Assembly (NCBI RefSeq): GCF_001457435.1
Contig: NZ_LN881716.1
Coordinates: 1 to 64,000 of the forward strand
Source of the DNA: Actinobaculum massiliense
Lineage (GTDB): Bacteria > Actinomycetota > Actinomycetes > Actinomycetales > Actinomycetaceae
Length of the DNA stretch: 64,000 nucleotides
Direction: 5' to 3'
Positions within the stretch are counted from its first letter, which is position 1. Each line of letters opens with the position of its first letter. A program made the translations under genes and the position numbers. Positions 19,910 through 29,336 of the stretch are shown here, piece by piece. The notes beneath the pieces were generated by a model, which did no database searches, was not told the DNA's origin, and worked only from the letters and a program-made list of their open reading frames with translations.

Positions 19910-22207
19910 TTAGCCCTGCACCCGGCGATGGTTCCCCTTCTTGGACGGCGTGACGCGATAGGCATCGAAAACCCCTTCGATATTGCGCATATCGGTGAGA
20001 ATTCTTTGCAGGTGATGCGGGTCCGCCATTTCGAAGCTAAACACGCAACGACTCATCCGTTCCTTCGTGGTGGACATATTTCCGCCCAAGAGGTTCACGC
20101 CGTTATCGACAAGCACGCGCGAAATATCGGAAAGCAGACCCTGCCGGTCGAGCGCATCGACCTGGATTTGCACCACGTATACCGCCTCGGAGGCGTCAGA
20201 CCACACCACGTCCACAAAACGCTCTGGTTCGCGCTGCAGTTGCTCGACGTTTGGGCAGTCGGCGCGGTGAATGGAAAGCCCGTTCCCGCGCGTCACAAAA
20301 CCCACGATCTTATCGGGCGGCACCGGGGTACAGCATTTTGCCAGCTTGACCATGACGTCGCCAGAATCCATGCCTTCCACGACGACGGCGCTGTCTACCC
20401 CGCGGAACGAAGGCCGAGAAATCCGGGTGGGCGTAACTCCTTCAGCCAGGGTTTCCTCCACCCCGGCTTCTCCACCCTGCATCGAGATGAGCTCGCGCAC
20501 CACCGTCTCCGGGGAGATCGCGCCCTCCCCCATCGCCACGTAGAGATCATCCACATCGCTTCGCCCAATTTGATGGGCTACCTCGGAGAGGGTTTCATGC
20601 GTCATGAGGCGCTGAACGGGCTGGTTGCGCTTGCGAATAGCGCGAGCCAGCTTCTCTTTACCCCGCTCCAGGGATTCGTCCCGCTTGGACTTGCGGAACC
20701 ACACCCGGATCTTGGCGCGAGCGCGCGGCGTGGCAACAAAATCCATCCATCCGCGCGAGGGCCCCGCATCGGGGTTCTTGGAGGTAATGATCTCCACCGT
20801 ATCGCCGGACTCGAGCTTGTGATCAAGCGTCACCAGGCGATCATTAACACGGGCGCCAACCGTTTTGTGGCCGACCTCGGTGTGGACCGCGTAAGCAAAA
20901 TCAACCGGGGTCGCGCCGGCCGAAAGTTCCATGACCTCTCCGGCCGGGGTGAACACGTACACCTTGTTGCCGGAGATTTCGTAAGAGAGCGATTCGAGGA
21001 ACTCGGTTGGATCGGCGGTTTCCCGCTGCCAGTCCACCAGCTGACGTAGCCAGGTGAGCTGCGTCTGCTGCTCGGGATCGATGCTATTAGATTCCTTTTG
21101 CTTCTGGCTCTTCCCCGCGTCTTCCTTGTAACGCCAATGCGCCGCCACCCCGAATTCGGCTCGCCGGTGCATATCGTAGGTACGGATCTGAATTTCCAGG
21201 GTGCGATCATCCGGACCGATAACGGTGGTGTGGATCGACTGGTATAGGTTGAACTTCGGGGTGGCGATGTAGTCCTTAATGCGCCCTTGCAACGGCGTGT
21301 AGAGCGTATTTGCCACCCCGAGCACCGCGTAGCAATCCGGGATGGTATCCACCAGCACGCGCACTCCCACGAGATCATAAATATCGTTGAAGTCTTTGCC
21401 GCGCAAAATCATCTTTTGGTAGATGGAATAGAAATGCTTCGGCCGGCCGGTAATCGTGCACCGAATGTGCTGGTTCTTGAGTTCCTTGCTAAGTTGCGCC
21501 TCAATTTTCTTGATATACGCTTCGCGCTCCGGGGTGCGCTCGTGAACGAGCTTCTCGATCTCGGCGTAAACCTCCGGATACATGGTTTTGAAGCTGAGAT
21601 CCTCTAGCTCCCACTTAACCGAATTCATGCCCAAGCGATGGGCCAGCGGAGCGTAAATCTCAAGCGTTTCGCGTGCCTTAGAGCGGGCCTTTTCCTTGGG
21701 CATATATTTCCAGGTGCGAGCATTGTGCAGACGATCGGCGAGCTTAATGAGGAGCACCCGAATGTCTTTCGCCATGGCGATAACCATTTTTCGCACGGTC
21801 TCCGCCTGCGCCGCTTCGCCATATTCGACCTTGTCAAGCTTGGTCACCCCGTCGACGAGGAGCTCAACGGTAGAACCAAATTCCTCACGCACCTCGCGCA
21901 GGGTGTAATCCGTATCCTCGACGGTATCGTGCAACAGCGCACCCACAATCGAGTCTTCATCCATTCCCAGTTCGGCAAGGATCGTTGCCACCGCCACGGG
22001 GTGGGTAATGTAGGGCTCTCCCGAACGCCGGAACTGCCCTTCGTGACACTTCGCGGCTACGTTGTAGGCGCGGATAATCCGCGCACGATCCACATTCGTT
22101 GACCCCAGCGCACGCATAAGGGGCTCAAGGGCATCGGGCACCTGCGGCCCGAGTCGCCCGGTGAGCCACGACAGCCTTGAGGTTACTCTCGGTCCATTCT
22201 CTGGCAT
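19910..22207 (-). CDS. relA: Bifunctional (p)ppGpp synthetase/hydrolase
   Basis: Rel enzyme that makes and degrades (p)ppGpp in the stringent response, 765 aa. The HD hydrolase domain is N-terminal: HPVAVATILAELGMDEDS leads to the HD pair in ALLHDTVEDTDYT. The synthetase region contains YSIYQKMILRGKDFNDIYD and the ARRAEFGVAAHWRYKED-type segment. A TGS domain follows (VYVFTPAGEVMELSAGATP), and a C-terminal ACT domain (VDALDRQGLLSDISRVL) ends the protein. Both catalytic halves look intact. GGAGGG precedes the ATG. Position downstream of apt and secDF is the standard actinobacterial order. It converges on the AbiEi-like gene. Confidence 0.96.
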   Translation of the reverse strand: MPENGPRVTSRLSWLTGRLGPQVPDALEPLMRALGSTNVDRARIIRAYNVAAKCHEGQFRRSGEPYITHPVAVATILAELGMDEDSIVGALLHDTVEDTDYTLREVREEFGSTVELLVDGVTKLDKVEYGEAAQAETVRKMVIAMAKDIRVLLIKLADRLHNARTWKYMPKEKARSKARETLEIYAPLAHRLGMNSVKWELEDLSFKTMYPEVYAEIEKLVHERTPEREAYIKKIEAQLSKELKNQHIRCTITGRPKHFYSIYQKMILRGKDFNDIYDLVGVRVLVDTIPDCYAVLGVANTLYTPLQGRIKDYIATPKFNLYQSIHTTVIGPDDRTLEIQIRTYDMHRRAEFGVAAHWRYKEDAGKSQKQKESNSIDPEQQTQLTWLRQLVDWQRETADPTEFLESLSYEISGNKVYVFTPAGEVMELSAGATPVDFAYAVHTEVGHKTVGARVNDRLVTLDHKLESGDTVEIITSKNPDAGPSRGWMDFVATPRARAKIRVWFRKSKRDESLERGKEKLARAIRKRNQPVQRLMTHETLSEVAHQIGRSDVDDLYVAMGEGAISPETVVRELISMQGGEAGVEETLAEGVTPTRISRPSFRGVDSAVVVEGMDSGDVMVKLAKCCTPVPPDKIVGFVTRGNGLSIHRADCPNVEQLQREPERFVDVVWSDASEAVYVVQIQVDALDRQGLLSDISRVLVDNGVNLLGGNMSTTKERMSRCVFSFEMADPHHLQRILTDMRNIEGVFDAYRVTPSKKGNHRRVQG

Positions 22208-22264
22208 GTCGTTCCCTCCTCACGCTCCACGCCCGCTGAAGGTTTCCAGCAAGGCGTGCTCAAC

Positions 22265-22292
22265 GCTATACAAAAGACAATCCTAGTCTCAA
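22265..22292 (-). promoter_or_regulatory. Predicted relA promoter
   Basis: On the minus strand TTGAGA (22287-22292) and TATAGC (22265-22270) are 16 nt apart, about 58 nt before the relA start. This would let relA be transcribed apart from the secDF-apt operon. Confidence 0.45.
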
Positions 22293-22435
22293 CCGTCACA
22301 TACCTATAGATTTTTGGCGCCAGCACTCGCGAGCCGCGCGCCGGCGCGCCGCCGAGGCTGACTGAGCCTGGACTCGGCGGCGCAAAGCGCGGGCCACGCG
22401 CCCGCCGCTCATAGCTCGGAACGCTCACCTACGTT

Positions 22436-22469
22436 TTTGGGCCGCGCGCCCGAAAGCACGCGGCCCAAA
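22436..22469 (-). terminator. GC-rich hairpin after apt
   Basis: An 11-bp stem TTTGGGCCGCG / CGCGGCCCAAA lies 27 nt beyond the apt stop. It is followed by AAAACG rather than a U-run, so termination is likely but not certain. A second palindromic segment (CCGCCGAG/CTCGGCGG, about 22351-22382) lies between it and the relA promoter. Nothing else is recognised in 22208-22495. Confidence 0.45.
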
Positions 22470-22495
22470 CGGAATTTTGAAAACCCCACGGCTAC

Positions 22496-23035
22496 TTAGT
22501 CAAAAGTAACCACTGATTCAATATCGTAACCATTTAGGCGCTCACGCCCACCGAGGCCGGCCAGCTCGACGAGCACGCACAGCCCGGCTGCGATACCGCC
22601 CGAACCCTCGACCAGCTGAAACGCCGCATTAGCGGTACCACCGGTAGCAAGGACGTCGTCAACCACCAGCACGCGCTGGCCGTCTTCAACGGTGAACGGC
22701 TGTACCTCCATACGCGCGGTGCCGTACTCGAGTTCGTAATCGACGCCGATAATCGGTCCAGGCAGACGCCCCGCCTTACGAATGGTGACCATTCCAATCC
22801 CCATTGCGTAGGCGAGCGGCGCGGAAAGAATGAAGCCGCGCGATTCCAGGCCGGCAACCGCATCAATTTTCCCGTCGTAGTACTGCGCGATCCCATCGAT
22901 CGTCTTCTTGAACGCCTCACCGTCGCTCATTAGCGGGGTAATGTCACGGAACAGTACTCCCGGTGCCGGAAAATCCTCCTTGAGGCGAATCTTCGAATTG
23001 ACCAGGTCCGTCAGTTCCTGCGGAAATCCGCTCAC
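22496..23035 (-). CDS. apt: Adenine phosphoribosyltransferase
   Basis: Purine-salvage enzyme that converts adenine and PRPP to AMP, 179 aa, the normal length. The PRPP-binding motif is VLVVDDVLATGGTANA. The opening block KIRLKEDFPAPGVLFRDITPLM is the typical adenine-specific N-terminal signature (landmarks FPAPGVLFRDITP). The start is GTG at 23035, and it overlaps the secF stop as GTGA, so translation is probably coupled. It sits between secF and relA, the usual arrangement, and may link purine salvage to alarmone metabolism. Confidence 0.95.
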   Translation of the reverse strand: MSGFPQELTDLVNSKIRLKEDFPAPGVLFRDITPLMSDGEAFKKTIDGIAQYYDGKIDAVAGLESRGFILSAPLAYAMGIGMVTIRKAGRLPGPIIGVDYELEYGTARMEVQPFTVEDGQRVLVVDDVLATGGTANAAFQLVEGSGGIAAGLCVLVELAGLGGRERLNGYDIESVVTFD

Positions 23036-24159
23036 TTGTTCCTCCGATTCTTACGCCGCGGCTGAGCGGCTTGCCCGCGGTGATGGCCCGGATGGAGTGG
23101 ACCAACCACGGCCTCTTCGTCGGCAACCTCCTCGCCAGCGATACGGCGCGTTTCGCGATCCTGCTTCCGCTCCTCCCGGCCGGCCTCAACCTTCTGATTG
23201 TGGGCCTTGACCCGCGGATCAAGATTAGTCAACTCCACCGCCAGCGGAGCGGCAAGGAAGATTGAGGAATAGGCGGAGAGCAAAAGTCCCACGAAAAGCA
23301 CCAGCGCGAGATCACGCAGGGTGCCGGCGCCGAGAATCAAAACTCCGATAAAGAGAATCGAGGCCACCGGCAAAAGCGACGTCACGGAGGTGTTGATCGA
23401 ACGGATCAACGTCTGGTTGACAGCCCGGTTCGACGCATCACCAAAGGTGAAGCGATCCTGCTTGAGGATGTTCTCGGTATTCTCACGCAACTTATCGAAC
23501 ACCACCACGGTGTCGTAGAGCGAGTAGCCGAGAATCGTCAACAGACCGATCACTGTCGACGGCGTGAATTCAAAGCCGAACAAGCAGTAGATACCCACCG
23601 TAACGATCAAGTCGTGGAAGAGCGCCAGCACAGCGCCCAGCGCGTTGCGCCACGACCTCATGTAGATCGACAGACCGGCCAGCACCAGGACGATGAACAC
23701 CACGAAGCCCTGCAGGGCCTTGGTGGAGATTCCCTGGCCCCACACCGGGCCAATAAAGGTCGAGGTCACATCATCAATCGAGGTGCCGTAAGCGTCGGCC
23801 AACTCGGCACGAATTTGCTCCGTGTCGGTATTGGAGAGTGAGTTGGAATCCTCGCCCTCACCGGAGGACACCTGGATACGAAGCGAGGCATCGCCCACCT
23901 GGGCCACGCGCGCCACATCTCCGGTGTGCTTGCTAATCACATCGACGGCCGGCTGCTGCTCAACGGTCTGCGCATTGGAGACCGTGAACTGCGAACCACC
24001 GGTAAAGTCGATTCCGAGATTCAGACCGCGGCCAAAAAGTGCCACGAGAGAAACCACAATCGACACGATCGCGACGATGAACCAAATGCGCCGCTTTGGG
24101 ATAACCGGAACCGATCGGCGCCCGGTGTAGAGATCATTTCCAAGGCTGTACATCGACAT
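23032..24159 (-). CDS. secF: Protein translocase subunit SecF
   Basis: Membrane subunit of the SecDF complex, which uses the proton motive force to help pull exported proteins through SecYEG. The 375 residues contain six predicted helices. After the first helix comes LNLGIDFTGGSQFTV, the D-F-x-G-G signature. The later GILTILGYSLYDTVVVFDKLRE segment (landmarks GYSLYDTVVVFDK) is the conserved TM region with the functional Asp. The tail is basic and charged (about 320-375). It starts in a TAATG overlap with secD, with AAGGAG 8 nt upstream. It overlaps apt downstream by 4 nt. Confidence 0.95.
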   Translation of the reverse strand: MSMYSLGNDLYTGRRSVPVIPKRRIWFIVAIVSIVVSLVALFGRGLNLGIDFTGGSQFTVSNAQTVEQQPAVDVISKHTGDVARVAQVGDASLRIQVSSGEGEDSNSLSNTDTEQIRAELADAYGTSIDDVTSTFIGPVWGQGISTKALQGFVVFIVLVLAGLSIYMRSWRNALGAVLALFHDLIVTVGIYCLFGFEFTPSTVIGLLTILGYSLYDTVVVFDKLRENTENILKQDRFTFGDASNRAVNQTLIRSINTSVTSLLPVASILFIGVLILGAGTLRDLALVLFVGLLLSAYSSIFLAAPLAVELTNLDPRVKAHNQKVEAGREERKQDRETRRIAGEEVADEEAVVGPLHPGHHRGQAAQPRRKNRRNK

Positions 24160-26324
24160 TAGGCGTTCTCCTTCCCATCCGATTCTTCATCGGGTGTGGC
24201 AAGGTCACTCCCGGTGGTGGCTGAAGCGTCAGCGTCTTCAGCCACGTCGACGCCGTCGGCCTCCTCAGGCACCGCAATGCCTTCGGCACTGAGCTCAGCG
24301 CGCCGCTTGGCGGCGCGCCGCTCAGCTAGCGACGGTCCCTGCGGACCCGCGGAAATCGCGGCAAGCTCAGAATCAGCTTCCGCTGCCGAAACTTCATTTT
24401 CTGCCTCGGTGACAACCGCCGCGCTAGCCGGCGCCGCAACGAAAGCCTGCGTTGCTACTTCTTCCTTCTTGCGAGTATGCCCGCGCCCGCTGTAGGAAGG
24501 CGAGCGGCCGAGGAGCTCAGCGCTCATACCGGACCAGCGATGCCCACCACCGAAGAACTTGGTACGAACCAAAAGTTTCATCACCGGGTAGGTGAACCAG
24601 AAGGCCACGATAAGGTCCAGGATCGTCGTCAGGCCGAGCGTGAACGCGAATCCGCGTACCGAACCAACGGCCAGGAAGTAGAGCACCACCGCGGCCAGGA
24701 GGTTGACGGAGTCGGAGGCAAGAATCGTGCGGCGGGCACGCTGCCAGCCGCGCTCGGTGGCGGACTTGAGCGTGCGGCCATCGCGGATTTCATCGCGAAT
24801 ACGTTCAAAGTAAACGATGAAGGAGTCCGCCGAGATACCAATCGATATGATCAGACCGACCACGCCTGCCATGGATAGTCGGTAACCAATGGTCCACGAG
24901 AGCAAGCACACAATGAGGTAGGAAACTCCGGTTGCCAAAACCACCGAGAGGATCGCGACCACGCCCAGGGCGTGGTACTGCCACATCAGGTAAGCCACGA
25001 TGAGGATGAGGCCAATAAGACCGGCAATGAGGCCAGCGCGCAGGGATTCGGAACCGAGGGTTGCCGAGATCTGCTGCTGGGATTGCACCTCAAAGTGCAG
25101 GGGCAGGGAACCGAAGTTCAGCTGGTTGGCAAGGGTGCGCGCGTTTTGCGCATTGAGGCTACCGCCGGTGATCTGGGCCTGCCCGTCGCGAATCTGCACG
25201 CTGGGAACCGGGTTGGAAAGAACCTTCCCGTCCAGCACAATCGCGAACTGGTTACGCGGAGACTTCAGATTGAGCAAGCGCCCGGTCACCGCGGAGAAGG
25301 CGTCAGCACCTTCCTGGTTGAGGCGGAGGGAAACCGCCGGCTGGCCCGCCTGGTCGAAACCAGCGGTCGCCTGCTCAATTTGGGTGCCCTCTACCTCGGC
25401 CGGGCCAAGGATGAACTTTTGCGCCATAATCTCGCCGGTGGTCGGATCGGTCTGCGAGCTGCAGGCGACCAGCGGCTTTGCCGGATCGTCATTCGAATTG
25501 GCCTGCACATCAGCAGTGCAATCGAGCGTCCAGAAATCATAAAGCGTCTGCTCGGTGATCCACGCGGTGTCGGAAGCATCTGCGGGATGCTCGGCCGGCT
25601 CGTCAGAGATCTTGCCGTCGCCGTTGCTATCAGCAAGTTCCTTCGCGGCCGCTTCCAGCTCTGCACCTGTCAGGGGCTTGGCTTCGGTTGCGGGCTTGCT
25701 GGCGCCGTCGCTCGGCGTCGCCTCAGCCGAAGGGCTGGCGCTCGCCTGCGCATCGGCGCTCGGGCTGGCCGCTACCGGAGTATCGGTAGCACCCTGCTCT
25801 AGCGTTCCGGCCGCGGAAGTGGGAGCCTGATCGGGATTTGCCTGACCCTGCTCGCCTTCCTTCGCCTGACCTTCCTTCTGCTTCTTAGCCTGCTCGTAGA
25901 CGGCGTCCGTCAGCGGCGCCGGAACTCCGCTAGCCAGCACCGGGCGCATCCGCAAAATAGCGGAGGAACGCACCAGGTTCAGCGTTTCTTCAGAGGGCTG
26001 ACCGGGCAGACCCACCACGATGTTTTGGCCGCCCTGCGAGCTGATTTCCGCTTCAGCCACACCCTGCGCGTCCACGCGCTGGCGAATAATTTCAATCGCC
26101 TGGGAGACGTCCTCGTCAGTAATCGACGAGCCGTCCGTAGTTTGCGGGGTGAGAATAAGTTCCGTTCCACCCTCAAGGTCGAGCGCGAACTTAGGCGTTG
26201 CCCGGGACTCGGCGCTGGTGAAGCTACCAATAGCGAGCGCAACCACCAGCGCGATAACGAGCACGGTTAGTGTGATGAGACGACGGCGCGGCATGCGCGC
26301 GTCCGTATTATTGGAAGATGCCAT
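24159..26324 (-). CDS. secD: Protein translocase subunit SecD with long periplasmic-side linker
   Basis: Partner of SecF in the SecDF export motor, 721 aa, longer than typical. TM1 is at about 15-35, followed by LDLEGGTELIL, the D-[LF]-x-G-G signature. Between about 146 and 255 is a low-complexity linker rich in Ala, Ser, Pro, Gln and Glu that contains DSNGDGKISDE (232-242), resembling an EF-hand or dockerin loop but lacking the usual acidic residue at loop position 12. The remaining P1 domain and five C-terminal helices (SYLIVCLLSW, GISADSFIVYFERIRDE) are normal. The tail after about residue 600 is acidic and Ala-rich. It lies 21 nt after yajC and shares one base with secF. Confidence 0.94.
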   Translation of the reverse strand: MASSNNTDARMPRRRLITLTVLVIALVVALAIGSFTSAESRATPKFALDLEGGTELILTPQTTDGSSITDEDVSQAIEIIRQRVDAQGVAEAEISSQGGQNIVVGLPGQPSEETLNLVRSSAILRMRPVLASGVPAPLTDAVYEQAKKQKEGQAKEGEQGQANPDQAPTSAAGTLEQGATDTPVAASPSADAQASASPSAEATPSDGASKPATEAKPLTGAELEAAAKELADSNGDGKISDEPAEHPADASDTAWITEQTLYDFWTLDCTADVQANSNDDPAKPLVACSSQTDPTTGEIMAQKFILGPAEVEGTQIEQATAGFDQAGQPAVSLRLNQEGADAFSAVTGRLLNLKSPRNQFAIVLDGKVLSNPVPSVQIRDGQAQITGGSLNAQNARTLANQLNFGSLPLHFEVQSQQQISATLGSESLRAGLIAGLIGLILIVAYLMWQYHALGVVAILSVVLATGVSYLIVCLLSWTIGYRLSMAGVVGLIISIGISADSFIVYFERIRDEIRDGRTLKSATERGWQRARRTILASDSVNLLAAVVLYFLAVGSVRGFAFTLGLTTILDLIVAFWFTYPVMKLLVRTKFFGGGHRWSGMSAELLGRSPSYSGRGHTRKKEEVATQAFVAAPASAAVVTEAENEVSAAEADSELAAISAGPQGPSLAERRAAKRRAELSAEGIAVPEEADGVDVAEDADASATTGSDLATPDEESDGKENA

Positions 26325-26345
26325 AGGGATATCTCTGATTACTTC

Positions 26346-26801
26346 TTACTTCCAGGCGTTACCTGCAGTGCCATCTGAATCAGCGTCACGCTCAGAGGCG
26401 AGCGGCGCGGTACCTTCATTGCCCTTGCTCTCAGCAAAGGGCTCCGCCTCCGAGGATGCCTCGGCAAGCCGAGCCTCGGGAGCCTCGGCCGAATCCTCGG
26501 CGTCGAGCTGGGCGTCTTCCTCTTCCGAGATCGGAGCGAGCGGAATTTCCGCGATTCCGCGGATGGCCTGGCGGAGCCACACGGTTTCATCCCCGGATGG
26601 GGACTCGAGAGTGATGGCATCTCCGTCAATCGACACGATGGTTCCGAAGAACCCCGACGTCGTCATTACATTTGCTCCGACGACGATCGCCGAATCTCGT
26701 TCATCTTCCATCCGCTGACGTTGTTTCTTGGACGAGCGCCCCATGAACCACATCATGCCGCCAATCATGACGACGAAGATGATTATCTCCAAGCCACCCA
26801 C
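26346..26801 (-). CDS. yajC: YajC-family preprotein translocase subunit
   Basis: Small single-pass membrane protein associated with SecDF. The 151 residues include one N-terminal helix (LEIIIFVVMIGGMMWFM), a basic stretch (RSSKKQRQR) and the conserved core VGANVMTTSGFFGTIVSIDG. The acidic tail (about 95-151) is longer than in the E. coli protein, as often seen in actinobacteria. The start is GTG with AAGGAG 7 nt upstream, which settles the choice. It is first in the yajC-secD-secF-apt series and is separated from ruvB by 121 nt, where I found no strong promoter. Confidence 0.92.
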   Translation of the reverse strand: MGGLEIIIFVVMIGGMMWFMGRSSKKQRQRMEDERDSAIVVGANVMTTSGFFGTIVSIDGDAITLESPSGDETVWLRQAIRGIAEIPLAPISEEEDAQLDAEDSAEAPEARLAEASSEAEPFAESKGNEGTAPLASERDADSDGTAGNAWK

Positions 26802-26922
26802 GTGCTAACTCCTTAAAATTAGACAATTACCGTGCCAGTGTACCTGTGAACTAGCACTGTCCCGGCGGGGATCTCATCACAAAACCGTGCAACGAAACAC
26901 GTTCGCGCTAAAATTTGTGCCT

Positions 26923-27942
26923 TTACCCGAACAGCGTGTTACCTTCCGGCGGAGTCAAGCCCAAATGATCCCAGGACTTCTGGGTTGCCATTCGCCCGCG
27001 CGGGGTACGAACGACGTAGCCCTCGCGCACGAGGTATGGCTCGGCCACAGTTTCCACCGTTTCCGGCTCTTCGCCAACCGATGCGGCGAGGGTGGAAAGC
27101 CCGGCCGGCCCTCCCCCAAACCTTCCGCACAAAACTTCCAGTACGGCGCGATCAAGGCGATCTAATCCCATAGGGTCTACCTGGAAAAGATCAAGAGCCG
27201 CCTTTGCGGCAGCCAGATCCAGGTGCCCGTCTCCCTTGACCTGCGCCCAATCCTGGGCCCGGCGCAGGAGCCGGTTAGCGATGCGCGGAGTTCCGCGCGA
27301 GCGGGAGGCAATCTCGTGAGCCGCATCCGCATCAATAGTCACGCCGAGTTTCAGGGCAGAGCGGTTAACGATCCGCGCCAACTCGGCCTCGGTGTAGTAC
27401 TCGAGATGGGCCGTGAACCCAAAGCGATCCCGTAGCGGAGCCGGGAGCAGACCGGCGCGAGTGGTGGCCCCAACCACCGTGAAGAACGGGAGCGGGAGCG
27501 GGATGGACGTGGCCCCCGGCCCCTTCCCCACCATCACGTCGACGCGGAAGTCCTCCATAGCCAGATAGAGCATTTCCTCCGCATTTCGGGCTAAACGATG
27601 GATCTCATCAATGAAAAGAACATCGTTTTCCTGAATGGACGAGAGGATCGAGGCCAAATCCCCCGAGTGCTGGATGGCCGGGCCAGAGGTGAGGCGCAAG
27701 GCCCCACCCACCTCGTTAGCAATAATCATGGCCAGGGTCGTTTTTCCCAGCCCGGGCGGGCCCGAAAGCAGGACGTGGTCGGGAGTTTTACCGCGTTCGA
27801 CGGCGGCCTGCAAAACCAGTGCCAGCTGGTTACGGACCGTCTCCTGCCCCACGAATTCACTCAGTTGCTTGGGCCGTAGTGCGGCTTCGGCGGCGCGCTC
27901 CGAATCGGATGCGCCCGGATCAACTACGGACGGACTTGCCAC
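26923..27942 (-). CDS. ruvB: Holliday junction branch migration ATPase RuvB
   Basis: AAA+ motor that drives branch migration with RuvA, 339 aa. Walker A is GPPGLGKTT, Walker B is LFIDEIHRL, sensor 1 is TTRAGLL and the arginine-finger region is PLRDRFG. The C-terminal winged helix ends in [17 protein letters not shown], the DNA-binding signature. The start is GTG, 3 nt after the ruvA stop, so the two are translationally linked. Last gene of ruvCAB, with a normal length. Confidence 0.96.
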   Translation of the reverse strand: MASPSVVDPGASDSERAAEAALRPKQLSEFVGQETVRNQLALVLQAAVERGKTPDHVLLSGPPGLGKTTLAMIIANEVGGALRLTSGPAIQHSGDLASILSSIQENDVLFIDEIHRLARNAEEMLYLAMEDFRVDVMVGKGPGATSIPLPLPFFTVVGATTRAGLLPAPLRDRFGFTAHLEYYTEAELARIVNRSALKLGVTIDADAAHEIASRSRGTPRIANRLLRRAQDWAQVKGDGHLDLAAAKAALDLFQVDPMGLDRLDRAVLEVLCGRFGGGPAGLSTLAASVGEEPETVETVAEPYLVREGYVVRTPRGRMATQKSWDHLGLTPPEGNTLFG

Positions 27943-27945
27943 TGT

Positions 27946-28536
27946 CTATCGCCTTCCCAACATCTGCAAACTAGCACGCAAAAGTTGCTGAATATTTCCC
28001 TCGGGCAATTCTTCAAGTGCAGCTTCATAAGCGGAAGACGCATCCCGTTCCGACCATCCCAAGCCAATAAGCGCATCCACCACATCGCGCCCCGATGCAG
28101 ATCCCGCACCGGCGCGGGCCGTTACCCCGCCGCTGGCTGGGCCGAGTTTTCCGGCAAGCTCAAGCAGAAGTCGTTGCGCGCTCTTTTTACCGATACCCGG
28201 CACTCGGGTGAGTGCCGCTTCGTCTTTGGAATCCACCGCCCGGCGCAAAGAATCGGGATCCATCACCGCCAAAAGCGCCTGCGCAACTTTGGGGCCAATC
28301 CCCGATACCGACTGCAGAATCTCGTAGGTATCGCGTTCGTCGTCGTCCCCGAAGCCGTAAAGACTCATGGAATCCTCGCGCACCACAAAAGAGGTGGAGA
28401 GGCGGGCGTGCTGGCCTTCGCGCAGGGTTCCGAGGACGCTCGGGGTGGCGAAAACCTTCAGCCCCAACCCGCCAACCTCAATGACGGCAAAAGTCGGGGC
28501 GAGTTTTAGAACCGTCCCGCTTACGCTACTGATCAC
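27946..28536 (-). CDS. ruvA: Holliday junction branch migration protein RuvA
   Basis: DNA-binding subunit that holds the four-way junction and loads RuvB. The 196 residues comprise an N-terminal OB-fold (MISSVSGTVLKLAPTFAVIEV region), two helix-hairpin-helix motifs (LQSVSGIGPKVAQALL and LTRVPGIGKKSAQRLLLEL) and a C-terminal UBA-like domain (DVVDALIGLGWSERDASSA) that contacts RuvB. All domains look intact. It lies 164 nt downstream of ruvC in a GC-rich gap with no recognised feature. Confidence 0.95.
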   Translation of the reverse strand: MISSVSGTVLKLAPTFAVIEVGGLGLKVFATPSVLGTLREGQHARLSTSFVVREDSMSLYGFGDDDERDTYEILQSVSGIGPKVAQALLAVMDPDSLRRAVDSKDEAALTRVPGIGKKSAQRLLLELAGKLGPASGGVTARAGAGSASGRDVVDALIGLGWSERDASSAYEAALEELPEGNIQQLLRASLQMLGRR

Positions 28537-28700
28537 CGGAAATCCTCCCGCCGCTCTCGAACAACTGTTTGAATCCTAGCAACTGCCCCCGACACGAAAA
28601 AGTCGACCCGCGGCGCGCGTGGTGGGCGACGCCGCCCGGCTGGCCTCGCCGTGCCACTTCTCGCCGCCCGGCCAGCCCGCCGCATCCCGGCCGCCCGCGC

Positions 28701-29336
28701 CTAATTCGCTCCCTCCCGCGGAGCTACCGCCCCGTGGCGCCGGCTAAGGCGCTCGGCGGAGGCCCACATGCGCTGGGCATCGGTCAAGCCCGGCCCCTCG
28801 GCGCGCGGAAGCATTCCGGCCCCGCCGTGCTGACCATTATCTACTTCGTCGTCCAGAGCATGAGCCCCGCCGCGCCAGGAATGGCAAATCGCGATCGCCA
28901 AAGCGTCCGCCGCGTCCTTGGGGCGCGGCAACTCTGCCAGCCCCAGAATCCGTTGCACCATGGTTTGCACCTGGAGCTTGCCGGCCCGCCCCGAGCCGGT
29001 CACCGCGGCCTTAACCTCGGAGGGAGAATGCATGCCCAGCGGAAGCCCAGCGCGCGCCGCGGCGAGCATCGCCACTCCCGCCACCTGGGCGGTGGAGGTT
29101 ACCGAACGCATATTGTCTTGCGCAAACACTCGTTCAATCGCCACCACATCGGGCGAAAATTCCGCAATTGCTTCCTCGATGGCGTCGAAAACCAGGAGCA
29201 GGCGCTTATGCGGGGAAAGCTCCTTGGGTGAACGCGCCACCCGCATATCAATAAGGCTCACCCGCCGCGAGGAGTCGGCATCAATGGTGCCGAGCCCGCA
29301 ACGGGTGAGCCCCGGATCAATTCCTAGAACGCGCAA
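28701..29336 (-). CDS. ruvC: Crossover junction endodeoxyribonuclease RuvC
   Basis: Resolves Holliday junctions by symmetric cleavage. The 211 residues begin MRVLGIDPGLTRCGLG with the first catalytic Asp. The Glu in DVVAIERVFAQDN and the later Asp residues in PKDAADALAIAICH complete the acidic active site. The C-terminal 40 residues extend beyond the usual core. The start is TTG directly after the yebC stop (TAA-TTG) with GAGGA just upstream, which decides it. Positions 29044-29183 of this gene are the source of the corrupted copy embedded at 31117-31256. Confidence 0.95.
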   Translation of the reverse strand: MRVLGIDPGLTRCGLGTIDADSSRRVSLIDMRVARSPKELSPHKRLLLVFDAIEEAIAEFSPDVVAIERVFAQDNMRSVTSTAQVAGVAMLAAARAGLPLGMHSPSEVKAAVTGSGRAGKLQVQTMVQRILGLAELPRPKDAADALAIAICHSWRGGAHALDDEVDNGQHGGAGMLPRAEGPGLTDAQRMWASAERLSRRHGAVAPREGAN

